Source of the DNA: [Phialemoniopsis] sp. UDSM-2020 | Taxonomy: Eukaryota > Ascomycota > Sordariomycetes > Thyridiales > Thyridiaceae | Reading direction: 5' to 3' | Length of the DNA: 64,000 nucleotides | Assembly (NCBI GenBank): GCA_018873225.1 | Contig: JAEILZ010000002.1 | Location: 372,001 to 436,000, forward strand | Translations under genes and position numbers: made by a program | Shown: positions 34,681-46,394 of the stretch, piece after piece | Layout of the letters: each line of letters starts with the position of its first letter | How positions within the stretch are numbered: the stretch's first letter is position 1 | The notes under the pieces: generated by a model | The model's input: the letters and a program-made list of their open reading frames with translations, nothing else | Databases searched by the model: none | What the model was told of the DNA's origin: nothing

Positions 34681-37381
34681 CTACAGCTCAAATCCCTCTT
34701 CCAATTCCCAGTCGCACAAGAAACGTGTCTGCAAACTCCTGCCGTTCAAGCCCTGCACACCAACTTCGATCGTCTCGCCTGGGACGAGGTCTATAAAGTT
34801 ATCGTCAAAGACGGCATCTTGACCTCCCTCAGAGATCGGTACAGACAGCATGAGTCCTTTGGCAGGAGCATTGGCGCTAATCGACACCTTGTCACCAGAC
34901 TTGGCCACACTGACACTGACCTCCAGCTTGGGACAGAACCGGATCAACCGCATGGGTTCAGGCCAGGAAACCCAGCGCGCGAGACGTGTGGATGTAGTCG
35001 CGTCGTCTAGGAAGGCAGCTATAACCGTATGATCCGGATCAGGGATGCTGATGCTTGTGATCTCCGTCGTCTGGTTGGGCGCAAGAGTCACCTCCCTTTC
35101 CGCAACATCCTTCGGCAGCGCCACCTCAGCACCCGTCTCAATATTGAATGCGCTCAGGCGCAACGTCGCCTTGAGCGGCTCCAGCGCGCCGTTGACAGCC
35201 CAGACATCCAGCGCATGCTTCTTCGCCGGGTACCCAGTCACGATATACGGCGGCTTCTCCGTGACAGTCCTCTCCATCCCGACAACCACCTTGGCCAGCG
35301 CTCGCTTCGTGATGTAGTACGCCGGCTTGCGCTGCAGATCCACATCGACGAGCGCCCAGCTCGTGCCAGGCCAGATGTCATTGAGCTGCCACACGAGCAC
35401 GCCGGCGCAGTTCTCTGCGCCGGGCCCGCGAAACTCGCGGCGCCAGCAGTTGTACGCGTACTTCATGGCCTCGGCCTGCAGGAACTGCGTGCAGTAGACA
35501 AAGTCGCGCAGCGGGTTCATGCGGAAGCGGTAGTTCTCGCCCATGTACATCGGGTACCTCCTGGCATGCCCGGGCCCCTTGTCGTGGATGTCGAAGAGGC
35601 GCGACTGCGCGTGGCGCTCCGAGGCGACGGTGATGCCGCGGTGCAGGGTGCGCAGGGACGGGCAGGACTCGAAGCCGAATTCGCTGATGAAGCGCGCCGT
35701 GTAGTTCTTGTAGTCTTGGTAGGGGGAGAGTTTGCCGTGCCATACTACGCCTAGTCAGTACAATTCATGAGGTTGTTTGGGGGTGGCTAGGGGGGCTTAC
35801 CGTCCCAGATGTGTGCGTCTCCAACGGTAGTGTCGTTCGAGAATGATCCTCCGTACGGACTGCTTCTCCAGTACGGAACGTCACCTCCAAGCTCTTCAAC
35901 AAGGCTAGGCAGCAACCGCTCATAGGTCTCTCTCGCCGGAAAGTTCGTCTTGTCCCACGGCCCCTTCTCGTCGCTCATGTCAAGCTCCCATCCCCACCTC
36001 TCGGCAACCATGTAGTCCTCGTTGTTGCCGGCCCAGATCACCAAGCTGGCATGGTGGCCCACTCGTCGCAGATGCTGCTTGGCCTCCACCTTGACGTTGT
36101 CCATAAAATCTTTGGATGCAGGGTAGTTGCCGCAAGCAAACAGGAAGTCCTGCCAAACGAGGATACCCTCACGGTCGCAGATGTCGTAGAAGTCGTCCGA
36201 CTCGACGATGCCGCCGCCCCAGACGCGGATCATCGTCTGGTTCCCGCTCTTGGCGACCTGCAGCCAGTCTTCGTAGCGCTGGCGCGTCATTCGCGGGAGC
36301 ATGAAGTCGCCAGGGATCCAGCAGGAGCCGCCCGAGAAGATGCGGACGTTGTTGATCTCAAAGACGAAAGAAGTGCCGGGCTCGTGCTCTAGGGCATGTT
36401 GGAGCAGGCGCAGGCGTCGCAGACCGATGACTTGGCTCTTGCTGTCGTGGTCTGGAATCTTCACTGTGACGGTGTACAGAGGCTGGTCGCCATATGTATG
36501 AGGGTACCACAGCTGAGGTTGCTCAACGGTGACTTTAGATGCGAACTTTCCGTCCACTGCCTTGAGAGTCTGTGTCTGTGAGACGGATCCGGAAGGATCG
36601 CGGAGTTCCAAGACAACTTCCGCGGCTGCAGAAGCACCCTCAATAGAGCCCTTGACGCCCAGCGTGGCAGTCTTCAAATCAGCGTCAACTTGTTGGCGGA
36701 TAAGAAGCTCGTCAATCCTCTTCTCAAAGATCTCGAGGTGAATAGGCTTCCACGGCCCGCAACTGTTGACTGCCGGACCCCAATCCCAGCCCTAAATCGC
36801 AGTCAGCTTCGACCGTCTTTGGGACGGGTAGCACGGAGACTTACCCAATGATATTGCGCCTTGCGAAGGAACAGCCTCTCTGGTCCACCATAGTTCACTT
36901 GGGTCTCGTTGCCTTTGTAGCCGATCCGCTTCTTTTCCTCTCTTGCAAACGCGGGAGCAGCCCGGAACCGAAGCTCGAGCACGGTCTGGCCCTTGGTCTG
37001 CTTCAGCAAGTCCGTGACGTCAACTCTGTGCTGCAGATGCATGTTCTCGCTGGCCAGGATATGCTGGTCATTCAGAAAGACATCTACAACCGTGTCTAGA
37101 CCATCGAAGACCAGGACCGCACGCTGGCTGGGCTTCAGCGCCCCGAGATCCGGGATCTCGGACGTGCGATACGTCCAGTCCGCGTCGTTGACCCAGAGAC
37201 ACGGGATCTCATTGTCGTCAATGTACGGGTCTGGTATCAGATTGTGATGGAGGAGGTCGATATGAGCGACCGTTGGAAACTGGGCAACGGGCAAGAAGGA
37301 GGCAGCAGTGGCATCATTGAGCTTGCTCGCCTGCTTGAACTGCCAGCCCTTGTCGACGGCTACTCTCGAGAGCTGTGTCAT
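34681..37381 (-). CDS. Intracellular beta-mannosidase (GH2)
   Basis: On the minus strand, exons 37381-36845, 36791-35801 and 35744-34681 encode 863 residues. The joins read AQYHW/GWDWGPAVN and AHIWD/VWHGKLSPYQ, both of which restore conserved GH2 segments. The order is the N-terminal jelly-roll (about 1-200), an immunoglobulin-like domain, the catalytic TIM barrel (about 310-620) and C-terminal beta domains. The acid/base is E437 in WAGNNED and the nucleophile E531 in ISEFGFES. It removes beta-1,4-linked mannose from the non-reducing ends of mannooligosaccharides. There is no signal peptide, and the length fits the fungal intracellular B-type enzymes, so oligosaccharides must be imported. The gene is divergent from the Gfo/Idh/MocA oxidoreductase. 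A TTG codon seven codons upstream is not a likely start. Confidence 0.93.
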
Positions 37382-38112
37382 AGTGGCCACGAATGCTCTC
37401 AATGCTACTTTGTCTTACAAATACACTTCGGTCCGGCTATAGGGTGCTTCCAAAAGAGGGCAGCCTAAGCCCGACTTATACGCGTCTCAGTCATCACGAC
37501 ATCGGCATTGGGCCGCAGAACCGGCTCCCGTACGGAGACACAGGAGGCATTTGCAGGTTGGTTGTGTAAGAAACAGTGGGTTGCGTGGGGGCTTGCTGCA
37601 ATTGCAGTCCATGACTCTTCGCGGCCTGCAACATGCCATGCTGGGAAGCTCTCCATGGTCGTTGAACCCCGACGCGTCTCGTCCTCGGACCTGCGATGCC
37701 GGCACTTGCGGGGTTGGTGAGTGTGGTGGGGATCATGGTGCGCGATCCGATGTTTAGGGTCGGATTTAGGTCTTTACGGCGAGCGAGCCGGGCACATGGT
37801 CGCTTAAATTTCGAATTGGGTCGTTGCCGGACTCTCCAGCACGATGTTCATGCAGATCGGTCTCCATAATGGGCAGCTACTTACGGCACCGGTCGTGTGT
37901 ACCGCTTACAAGGCGCGCGCATGCATGGTTGCTACGCGGGGTGGACGAGAACAATGATGGCAATTGGAGCCATGGATGGCGATGCTCGGACTTGCCCCTC
38001 ACCTTCACATGCTCATTCACGATATATATCGATGTCCATGATCCATGATCTTGCTCTCAGAAACATCAAAGACCGAAAAGCACTGTAGACAAGTCGTGCG
38101 AATTCATACAAA
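37382..38112. other. Divergent promoter region
   Basis: No gene is seen in the 731 bp between the beta-mannosidase and the Gfo/Idh/MocA gene, which are transcribed away from each other and may share control elements. Confidence 0.6.
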
Positions 38113-39196
38113 ATGGCTGGTATTGCGTTAATAGGAGCTGGCATCTTTGCCACTGATGGTTAGTAGCTCCCACGCCCTAGGGCGAAATTGTTTACTGACT
38201 TGCGCTACAGAGCACCTCCCCGCCCTGGTGAAGAACAAGGCCGACCTCAAAGCCATCTACTCCCGGTCAAAAGCCACCGCCTCCACCCTCGTCGCCGCCG
38301 CCGAGAAGCTCGGCGTCGCAGGGGTCGACCTCTACTCTGAAGACACGGCGGGCCACACCCTCGACGATCTCCTCAAGCGCGACGACATCAAGGCCGTCGT
38401 CATCGTCCTTCCCATCACGGTGCAGCCCGACATCATCCGCCGGTGCCTCTCGGCAGGCAAGCACGTCCTGTCCGAGAAGCCCGTCGCCAAGGACGTCGCG
38501 ACGGCGCGCGCGCTCATCGAGGACTACAAGAAGAACTACGCCGGCCAGGGCCTGGTTTTCAGCATCGCCGAGCAGTACCGCTTCATGCCCGAGTTCGAGC
38601 TCGGGCGGAAATGGGTCGTCGACGAAAAGGCCGTCGGCGACATCACGCAGCTGCACCTCAAGATCTGGCGCAACCAGGCCCCCGGCGGCAAGTACTACGA
38701 GACGGCGTGGCGCAAGGTGCCCGAGTACCAGGGCGGGTTCCTGCTCGACGGCGGCGTGCACCAGACGGCTATGCTGCGGTACATCTCTGGACAAGAGGTC
38801 GTCGAGACGCATGGGTACGCGCGGCAGGTCGCGCCTCACTTGCCTCCGCTCGACACTGTGAACGCTGGCATTCTGCTCAGCGGCGGCGGCACGGGCACCA
38901 TCTCCATGTCGTTTGCTGCGACGAGGCGCGCGACTGAGCTGGTCATCATCGGTACGAAGGGCAACTTTGTCCTGACGGACTGCCCTGAAGGGTATGTGTT
39001 GACTCTAGAGCCTTTGGAGGGCGAGAAGAGGAGTCAGACGCTCAAGAGCAACGGTGTTGAGCTAGAAATTAAGGCATTCATGGAGGCTGTCGCGGCGGGC
39101 AAGGCGCAACCCAAGGCTGGCCCTGAGGAGGCCCTGAACGATCTTGCCATCATCGAGAGCTTGTGCGCGGGCGGAGGCAAGGTCGAACTATACTAG
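38113..39196 (+). CDS. Gfo/Idh/MocA-family oxidoreductase
   Basis: Two exons (38113-38158 and 38211-39196) encode 343 residues; the 52-nt intron splits a codon (GAT, G/AG). The first exon supplies the Rossmann start MAGIALIGAGIFATDE. The family hallmark EKP (LSEKPVAKD) lies near residue 112, and FLLDGGVH near residue 205 holds the conserved Asp and His of the active site. Relatives use NAD(P) to oxidise or reduce sugars or sugar-like substrates. No transit or signal peptide is seen. Its position, divergent from a beta-mannosidase and followed by a regulator and a sugar transporter, suggests a role in hexose handling, but the substrate is unknown. Confidence 0.9.
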
Positions 39197-39590
39197 GTGG
39201 ATACCTAAATTAGGCTCTAAATGCAATATGATTGTGCTGCAAACTCGTCAGTCTAGTATGCGAACGTTTAACGATTGATGCATGTTTGTGATTGATTGAC
39301 GTGAAATGACGGGAGCAACGTGCCCCACGATTTCAGGGCTGTACGCCACCAGAGTAAAGCGCTGGAGGGGTTGAGCTAGCGCACCGATTTAGCGGGCGGC
39401 TAGCGGCTACAGGCTCACGTGAACCCAGAACCCGGGCTAACAAACCTCCACGGCATTTGTGACTGACGATCGTCTGCTCACCGTCTTCAATTCCGTGACG
39501 ACCAGGCCATTCGAAAGATTCGAAGGGACCTTGAGATAAGTCAGATCCCATTACTGATGTGCAAGCCTAGACCATGTCATATCCTGAGAC
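39197..39590. other. Short intergenic stretch
   Basis: No gene is seen. It holds the 3' region of the oxidoreductase and the promoter of the Zn2Cys6 regulator. Confidence 0.6.
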
Positions 39591-41773
39591 ATGGCGCCAG
39601 CCCGGGAAGTCCATAGGCGCGTCAAAACTGGTGAGTACACGTTCCGTGATCGGAGATGATGGGACGACGGCACTGACTCTTTCTGCAGGCTGGTAAGTTT
39701 CAAGACCAAAGTTTCTTGTCCATTCTTGAATTAGGGCAGGAAAAGACTGCATGGCAGGATCTGACGAGGCAAAGTATCACATGTCGAAAGCGGCATATGA
39801 AGTGTAGGTCCTCCTCGCAGTGGTATCGGCATGCGATCTCCTGACAATAGGCAGGCGATGAGCAGAAACCGCGATGTCGACATTGTGAGATTGGAAGTCG
39901 AGAGTGTCAATACGATGTGGTAGAGAATGGCACTGGTCGAGGAGATGATGGTAACAACGGCGCGTTCAAATTCGCGCCTGATCATGTCTGGTTGGATACC
40001 CCCGCCGAGGGTGAGTGTGGTAAGATGGCAAACTCGATTGTTCCAGGTATACTGACTTGGAAGTACTGTATAGTGACGTTTGTTCACGCAGTCGAGATTG
40101 GAAATGATGCCGAGGTGGGAGATTTGGCTTCGACAGCCTCGAGTCCTCTGTCGGACTCGCCCCTGGACGAGCCAACACCAGCAGAGTTGTCGATGGATGG
40201 TAAGTAAGGCGGCTGAAACCCATGAGAAACTTCACACTGACCCAAAGATTAGACCCATCACCCAGTGTGTCGATGACAGCACCCTCTGTTAGAGGTGCTT
40301 CGATCCAGATATCGACTCCCGGACCATCTCCGGGCGCCCTGAACTTCACGTCTCCCCACTCTATTATGAGCGGCTCTAGTGTCGACACTGTTGACCCAAT
40401 CACATCTCTTGCTCGCATGAGAGAGTCCGGATCACCTTTGTACATACAGGGTCCTATCAAGCCGCTGACAGACCCACAGACCACCGGCCTTCTGCAGCAC
40501 TACATACACAACCTTGCCTGTTGGGTATGGTCTCCTCTACATGCCTACACGGCGCGTCATCCTTGCTTACATACTGTGTAGTTCGATCTCAACGATCCTC
40601 AGCGCCAGTTCGAGACATTCGTTCCTTATCTGGCTCTCAGCTGCCCTATCCTGCTACATGCAGTTCTTGCCTTTTCCGCCTGCCATCTCAGTCGTCTTGA
40701 CGGTTCTTGGGACGAGTTTTCTGCCTCCAGATACCACGAACTGTGCATCCAACAGCTCATACCAGCTTTATCCGATCCCGCAACGGCCCTCGACAACGTG
40801 CTGCCGATATCCACGGTCATACTTCGCATGTATGAGATGATGAGCTATGAAACAGATCACCAGCGTCACCTTCGAGGATGCTCCTCACTCTTTACACACA
40901 ATCGAAAGAACATTGGTTATCGAGCTCTCAAGCGCACTGCGTTTTGGACATACTTTCGAGAGGAGATCATGGTCGCCCTCGCGACGGGGAAGCCGACCAC
41001 CATTGACCCAGGCAAGTGGAAGGCCGACATCACATGGGGCGGGGACAACGATCATGTCATGACGGAAAAGGTCACGATGCTGACCGCGGAGGTCATTGAC
41101 TATTGCTTCACCGAGGATCGCCACAACCAAGATGGCGATCCGAACAGATGGGATGACCTACAGCGTGAGGTCAACGAATGGAAGGAGAACTTACCAGAGT
41201 CCTTCCGCCCTCTGTATGTGATCGAAAACAGCAAGCCATTCCCCACGATCTCGTACCTGTGCACTTGGCATAGTGAGTTACCAAGACCGAGTGGCTCCCA
41301 CTTGTGCTAATCTTTTTAGTTGTTGCCATGCAATTTTACCATCTGATCAAAGTGCTCTTGGCACTTCATAACCCGCACCGTAGTCATGGGATCGATTTCC
41401 TGCACTTTGCTCGAGCTCTAGAAGTATGTGTTCTCCAGCTGCAGAAATAACAGTCCGAGACTAACGCCTCCCTAGGCCGAGATAATGAAGCACACAGTAC
41501 AGTTATGTGGCATGACAGCCGCTCTCGAGAACAGGCACCCAGGCGCACTGGTCAATGCGGTGCAGCCACTGGTGATTTGTGAGAATTCTAAGGACCCCTC
41601 TCCGTTTCGCAGTCCGTCTACTAACATAGATAGGTGGTCGATGCTTGAAGACAGAAGAGGAGCAGGTTGACTTAGTAAGGATGCTGATTCGCATCGAGCA
41701 GATCACTACGATCAGTACTTCCCAAGGGATACAGTCATTGAAACAAGCGTGGAGTTTGAATGGTGGTATATGA
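39591..41773 (+). CDS. Zn2Cys6 transcription factor with a 4-nt microexon
   Basis: Ten exons: 39591-39630, 39689-39692, 39775-39803, 39855-40010, 40074-40199, 40253-40524, 40582-41272, 41320-41423, 41476-41578 and 41634-41773, giving 554 residues. Exon 2 is the four bases GCTG, bounded by CTGCAG and GTAAGT. Only with it does the start read VKTGCITCRKRHMKC and complete a zinc cluster with Cys 15, 18, 25, 32, 35 and 42. Introns 1-3 have CTGAC branch sites; the acceptor of intron 2 is the less usual AAAG. The remainder is a helical fungal-specific regulatory region (YLALSCPILLHAVLAFSA, WTYFREEIMVAL) of the Fungal_trans_2 type. It should act in the nucleus and may control the neighbouring beta-mannosidase, oxidoreductase and transporter; that is inference from position. 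Confidence 0.83.
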
Positions 41774-42582
41774 TATATCTTGAAACTTTGCGACTCGAAC
41801 TTTGAAGCTATGGGGTAAAGCTTCGGTAAAAGTTCGTTAGGGTAGCCGTGAGGAATAGACACCACGTCGAGCCGTTCCTGAATATCTTTACGCATTTGGT
41901 CTCGAGCCGTGAAACGCTAAGGAGAAAAGCACGCCACCTCATGTAGAGCTATTAGTCTCCGAGGCGAAAAGTAGACTGTGCCAGCCCTTGTAGTTACCCT
42001 TGCAAGTTATCGAGAGTCTAATGCAAAGCATTGATCCGGTAGCTTACTCCGTAACAACCCCGACCTCTCGACACCAGCTCCCTGGGGCCCCAAAAATGTC
42101 AATCATGCTTCCTGTACCCCACAATAGCCACGCGACGAGTTATCAGATCATGCAGGGTTCCCAGCTCGCCTGTGCGAAAAGAAAAGTTAGCCGAGTGCTC
42201 GCCGTCGTCTCGGTTGTCCGCGTGATGCTCGCGAGTTTGCATTGGTAGCCGAGCTTCTCATTTCATCCGGGACGTCTCAGCCGATCACCTGATCGCTTGA
42301 CCAAAGTGTAGACCTTCATGGTGTTGAACAACTTCCGAAGGTTGATGATAGCTGCTTCAACGGCCCGGTAATCTCTACTGGGCAGTTCACGAAGGAGCTT
42401 CATCTTCTTGGTGGCTATCGTTTACTACTGTGGATCTGATTCGACCGACTCACAACAGTAATGGCCATATATGAGAGCTCCTCCAATCCAGGAGATCCAT
42501 GTCCCTGACCTAGAGGTCTCGGCACTCTTGGTAATCATCCCTTCAAGTCATCACAATACCTAATCATACCACTCAAGTCAAC
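41774..42582. other. Intergenic stretch
   Basis: No gene is seen. An open frame overlapping the regulator's 3' end on the minus strand has no support. Confidence 0.55.
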
Positions 42583-43285
42583 ATGGCGGCCTTCGACCCC
42601 CTCATCTTCACGGACGACTACCTCCGCGTCCGCGCCGTGCCCACGTGCCACACATCGACGTACGTCTGGTGCCACGCCAAGGGCCAAAAGGGCGGCGACT
42701 GGCAGTTCATGGTCGAGCCGCTGCGCAAGCTCGGTCACTGCGACCACATCGCCTTCATCTTCCCCTACCTCGACTACAGCGAGGCCGCCACCGCGGGCGG
42801 CATCTCCAAGAACGAGGCGCTGGTGCAGAAGATCGTCGACGAGGAGATCAAGAAGGGCTGCCACCCGGACCGCATCGCTGTCGGTGGGTACAACGAGGGC
42901 CTGGACATCGCGCTGCTGGCTACGCTGGCCGACGATGCGAACACGATCAACGGCGTGCATGGCATCACGGAGCGCTTTGCGCCTGGTGATGCTGTCAAGA
43001 GCTTGAGGAAGTCTGCGAACGCGAAGACGCCGGTGTCTGTGGTTGACCGGTCTGGTACTAAGGACAACGCGGGAGAGAAGCTATTGGCTGGTATCGGCCA
43101 CCCTGTCGCCGCCGTTGTTGCTGGAAGTTCCGTGGTTGGCTCTCAGCCCGTCACACAAGAGGTAATTGCAACATGCTAATCAACTTGTCAATCAATGCAA
43201 CCGCTAACAAAGTATTTAGGAGCTCGAGAAGTTGGACAAGTTCATTCACAAGGATCTCCCTGTCGAATTCGCGAACAAGAAATAA
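42583..43285 (+). CDS. Acyl-protein-thioesterase-like protein lacking the catalytic serine
   Basis: Two exons (42583-43161 and 43220-43285) encode 214 residues; the 58-nt intron is phase 0 and ends TATTTAG. The layout follows the phospholipase/carboxylesterase (APT1-like) alpha/beta hydrolases: an N-terminal strand, KKGCHPDRIAVGGYNEG at the nucleophile elbow, and a C-terminal helix ELEKLDKFIHKDLP. In active relatives the elbow is GFSQGG; here it is G102-Y-N104-E-G106, so the serine is replaced by Asn. The later Asp and His positions are also hard to place. The protein is therefore probably a non-catalytic relative, although the gene has good codon use and an intact intron. No signal peptide is visible. 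The family call is inference from a few motifs. Confidence 0.65.
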
Positions 43286-43363
43286 AAGAAGTATTAGACT
43301 TATCACTGCAAGATTTCCATCTAGCTCTAGTTGAATGGATCATTCTGGATTGCTAGATCTTTA

Positions 43364-43627
43364 TTAATCATCTTCAATGCTGTGACCGTTCCCCATCAAG
43401 TGAACAGTGCGAACGACACGAATCCGTCCCGTCTGACATGCCGACAGGGTCAAGTATTGAAGCTGAGCAATATTCTTGCTTGCAAGGTAATAACAAAGGC
43501 CAAGGACGCCCAGACCGCCAAGCCCGATCAATCCCGTGTTATTTGAGCGTTTCGCCGAACTTGGAGCCTCTTCTTCATACCAGTCTCCGGTCGACGGGTA
43601 GTTCAGATTTTTTGAAAGTGAAATCAT
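43364..43627 (-). CDS. Possible small single-pass membrane protein
   Basis: A minus-strand frame of 87 codons starts at an ATG and carries one glycine-rich hydrophobic segment (GLIGLGGLGVLGLCYYLA) after a Lys/Arg pair. The N-terminal part is polar (NLNYPSTGDWYEEEAP). This could be a small mitochondrial or other membrane protein. There may be an upstream exon near 43660, where a short ATG-initiated frame stops. I have no family match, so the call is tentative. Confidence 0.3.
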   Translation of the reverse strand: MISLSKNLNYPSTGDWYEEEAPSSAKRSNNTGLIGLGGLGVLGLCYYLASKNIAQLQYLTLSACQTGRIRVVRTVHLMGNGHSIEDD

Positions 43628-44026
43628 ATGGTTTCACTGAGGCTGTGAACAACCCACGCCATGTTGATGACTGCCGAGAATTATTATTCGTTGACGTGCA
43701 AATTACCAGTCGTGCCAAGAACGGCAAAGCGGCTCTGTCCTGTCTTAGCACATCGACGGCGTCACGCTAAGACACTGGCGCGGGCATCATGTGCTCGCGT
43801 AGGCCAAAGATGCTGACTGAGCAGCCCGGCAAGAGTCCGCTTTGGGAACAGCCGAACACCACACTGCATTTGAGAATTCCTGGGGGGTGCGGCGATCGAG
43901 ACTAGCATGCTGATTTTCCCAGAGACCTCCCAATCGAGGAGAAATCCTGGGGAAGACAAAACAGGAGACCGTGTGGGGAAATCGCGTGTTGTCTTGTCGG
44001 TCGCGGCAACTGTCCCAGGAAAAGTG

Positions 44027-44034
44027 TATATATC
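44027..44034 (+). promoter_or_regulatory. Putative TATA box of the MFS sugar transporter gene
   Basis: TATATATC lies 112 bp before the ATG at 44139, the same spacing as at the AA9 gene. Confidence 0.5.
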
Positions 44035-44138
44035 AGGCTGGCCTCGTCTCATTCGACCAGTTGAGGGTCGGCATCAACCGTAAACGCACTCTTCTCTCAA
44101 CTCTTCTGCGAAAACAAGCCGACATCAGGACTCCGACC

Positions 44139-45985
44139 ATGGACATTGACGATCCAAAGGCCATTCCCCATCAGGGCGTCGCCCATGATGAGGGCCCCCT
44201 CAAGCCTGTCACGGAGAATGTCATGACTGAGTCGCGTATGCAGGCGGCCCTGCTTCGAGAGAATCCTCCCATCTTTCGCAAGAGTTTCCTCAAGTTGTAT
44301 GGATGCATCTTCGTCGGCTATCTCTGCTCGGCCACCAACGGTTTTGACTCCAACACCTTCGGTATGTTCGGTTCCCATGACTTGTTTACCGCCACGCATC
44401 GCGCTGACCATTGTTCTAGGCGGACTTTCTGCGATTCCCCAGTTCACCAAGTACTTTGGCATCACGACCCAGAATCAGGGCCTTGTCGCGGCCATTTACG
44501 TCATCGGCAACATCGTTGGATCATTGTTTGCTGGGCCTTGCTCGGATACATACGGTCGCCGAGCTGGAATGGCTCTCGGATCGGCAATCTGTGTTATCGC
44601 GGCTGCTATCCAGACTGCAGGCACTAACCTGTCTTTCCTACTGGGCGGAAGATTCCTGCTTGGAGTGGGTGCCGTTCTTGTGCAGACAGCCGGGCCAAGC
44701 TACGTTGTCGAGATGTCGTATCCGAAATATCGCGCCCAACTTACCGGAGGCTACCAAGCCTGCTTCTTCCTCGGCACAATCGTGTCTACGTGGCTTGAGT
44801 ATGGCTTGAACCACATCAAGACCGACTTGACTTACCCTTGGAGACTACCGCTGGCAATCCAAGGTCTTCCTTCTGTTATCATTCTCTGCGCGATCTGGTT
44901 CATCCCTGAGAGCCCTCGATGGTATGGCTGTCCATCAACTGTTATTCGAAACAAGACGATACTGACTGTGAGCTAGGTATGTCGGTCAAGGACGCGAGGC
45001 TGATGCCAAGGCTATCCTGATTAAGTACCATGGAGATGGAGACCCGAACTCTCTGGTTGCCAATCTGGAGCTGCAAGAGATGCTGGAAGTCATTGAACTT
45101 GACGGATCTGACAAGCGGTGGTGGGATTTCCGATGTCTCTTCGACACCCGAGCTGCACGATACCGCACTTTCCTCGTCACCTGCATTGCCTGGTTCGGCG
45201 AGCTCGATCTACCTCCCACAAGTTACTACTTCCCCTTGATGGGTATGTGTTTCAACCATCATCTTTTGATGTCTTTTCTGACCTTCGTCATACAGTGAAA
45301 ACGGTCGGCATCACTAGCGTCAACACTCAGCTACTTCTCAACGCGATCCAAACTCCTGTGATGGCCGTTGCAGCTCTCTGCGGTCTCAGCCTCATGCACA
45401 AGTTCGGTCGCCGCAAGCTTCTCATGACTGCCAGTGGTGGGATGACAATCTCCATGGCCATCATCACGGCATGCACCGCGCAGCAGGCTGGGAAGCCCGC
45501 AGTCGGAGGAACGGGCATCGCTTTCCTCTACGTGTTCCTCGTCATGTTTGCTTTCGCTTGGGTAAGCTCCGGCGTGATGCATCCCGAACTAAGTTGACAT
45601 GTCTGCTAACGTTTATTACTCTGAAAAGACTCCTATGCAATCCCTCTACCCTGTCGAAGTCCTCTCGTTCAACAGCCGAGCCAAGGGCATGGCTTACCTA
45701 GCCTTCATGAACAACGCCGTCAAGGTCATGAACACATACGTTCCACCCATCGCCATCGCAAACTCTGGTTGGAAGTACTACCTTCTCTACGTCTTCTGGA
45801 ACGCGTTCGGCATTGTCGTCATCTATTTCTGCTTCGTCGAGACCAGGGGATGGAGTTTGGAAGAGATCGAGGAGTTATTCCAGTCAAAGCACCCGGTGAA
45901 GGCGAGCTTGGAGAAGAAGAAGATCAGTGTGGCTCACGATGGTACCATCACGGATGTAGTGGGCAAAGACACGGCTGAGCCTTGA
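44139..45985 (+). CDS. MFS sugar transporter
   Basis: Five exons (44139-44361, 44420-44921, 44977-45242, 45296-45561, 45629-45985) encode 537 residues, all joins in frame. Sugar-porter signatures are present: DTYGRRAGM after helix 2, GRFLLGVGA, and PESPRW at the end of helix 6, restored across intron 2 (TG/G). In the second half GRRKLLM follows helix 8, and VETRGWSLEEIEELF follows helix 12. Twelve membrane helices are expected, with a long polar N-terminus (about 50 residues). It should import hexoses or oligosaccharides at the plasma membrane by proton symport; the subgroup resembles the fungal lactose/hexose permeases. The nearby intracellular beta-mannosidase would need such an importer. 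Confidence 0.9.
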
Positions 45986-46394
45986 TAGCAAAGGGAACAG
46001 TGGATGCTCTTCAGCGCTGGGGAGAGGGACCCGGTCCTACAGTGGGGTTTGTGCTGTCTGGGTTCGCCGCAGGTGAGATGCTCATAGGGCTAACGCTAGT
46101 AACCAACGTAATATTAGGAAGCTATCGTCCAGTCATTACATCCAATACTGAGCAACTCTGTGGTCGCACTTGTTTTGTTCTGAAGTCGTGGCCTTTATGT
46201 CAAGAATCAAAAACGAATATGAGGGCATTGCTGGGGGGCTATCGCCTGCTTGTTGGCGCCTTAGACGTGGTGACTGTTTAAGTTTTTGGCGTGTAAGGTT
46301 GTGAGTTTACTCGACTTCGGTGTACCTCCGATGACTGGACCCCATCGGCCTTATACCGAGCTCGGCAATCGTGAGAAACGCCGGAGATCAGAGC
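45986..46394. other. Short intergenic stretch
   Basis: No gene is seen; it is the 3' region of the sugar transporter and the promoter of the following transporter. Confidence 0.6.

Larger units (their letters stand above)
43286..44138. other. Intergenic stretch with a possible small minus-strand gene
   Basis: Apart from the tentative small frame at 43364-43627 and the TATA element at 44027, I see nothing here. Confidence 0.5.

Noticed and set aside
41503..41895. 130-codon minus-strand frame with a faint helix-strand pattern
   Set aside because: It lies over the 3' exons of the Zn2Cys6 gene, lacks the MRHxxY core and the splice pattern of the small family.
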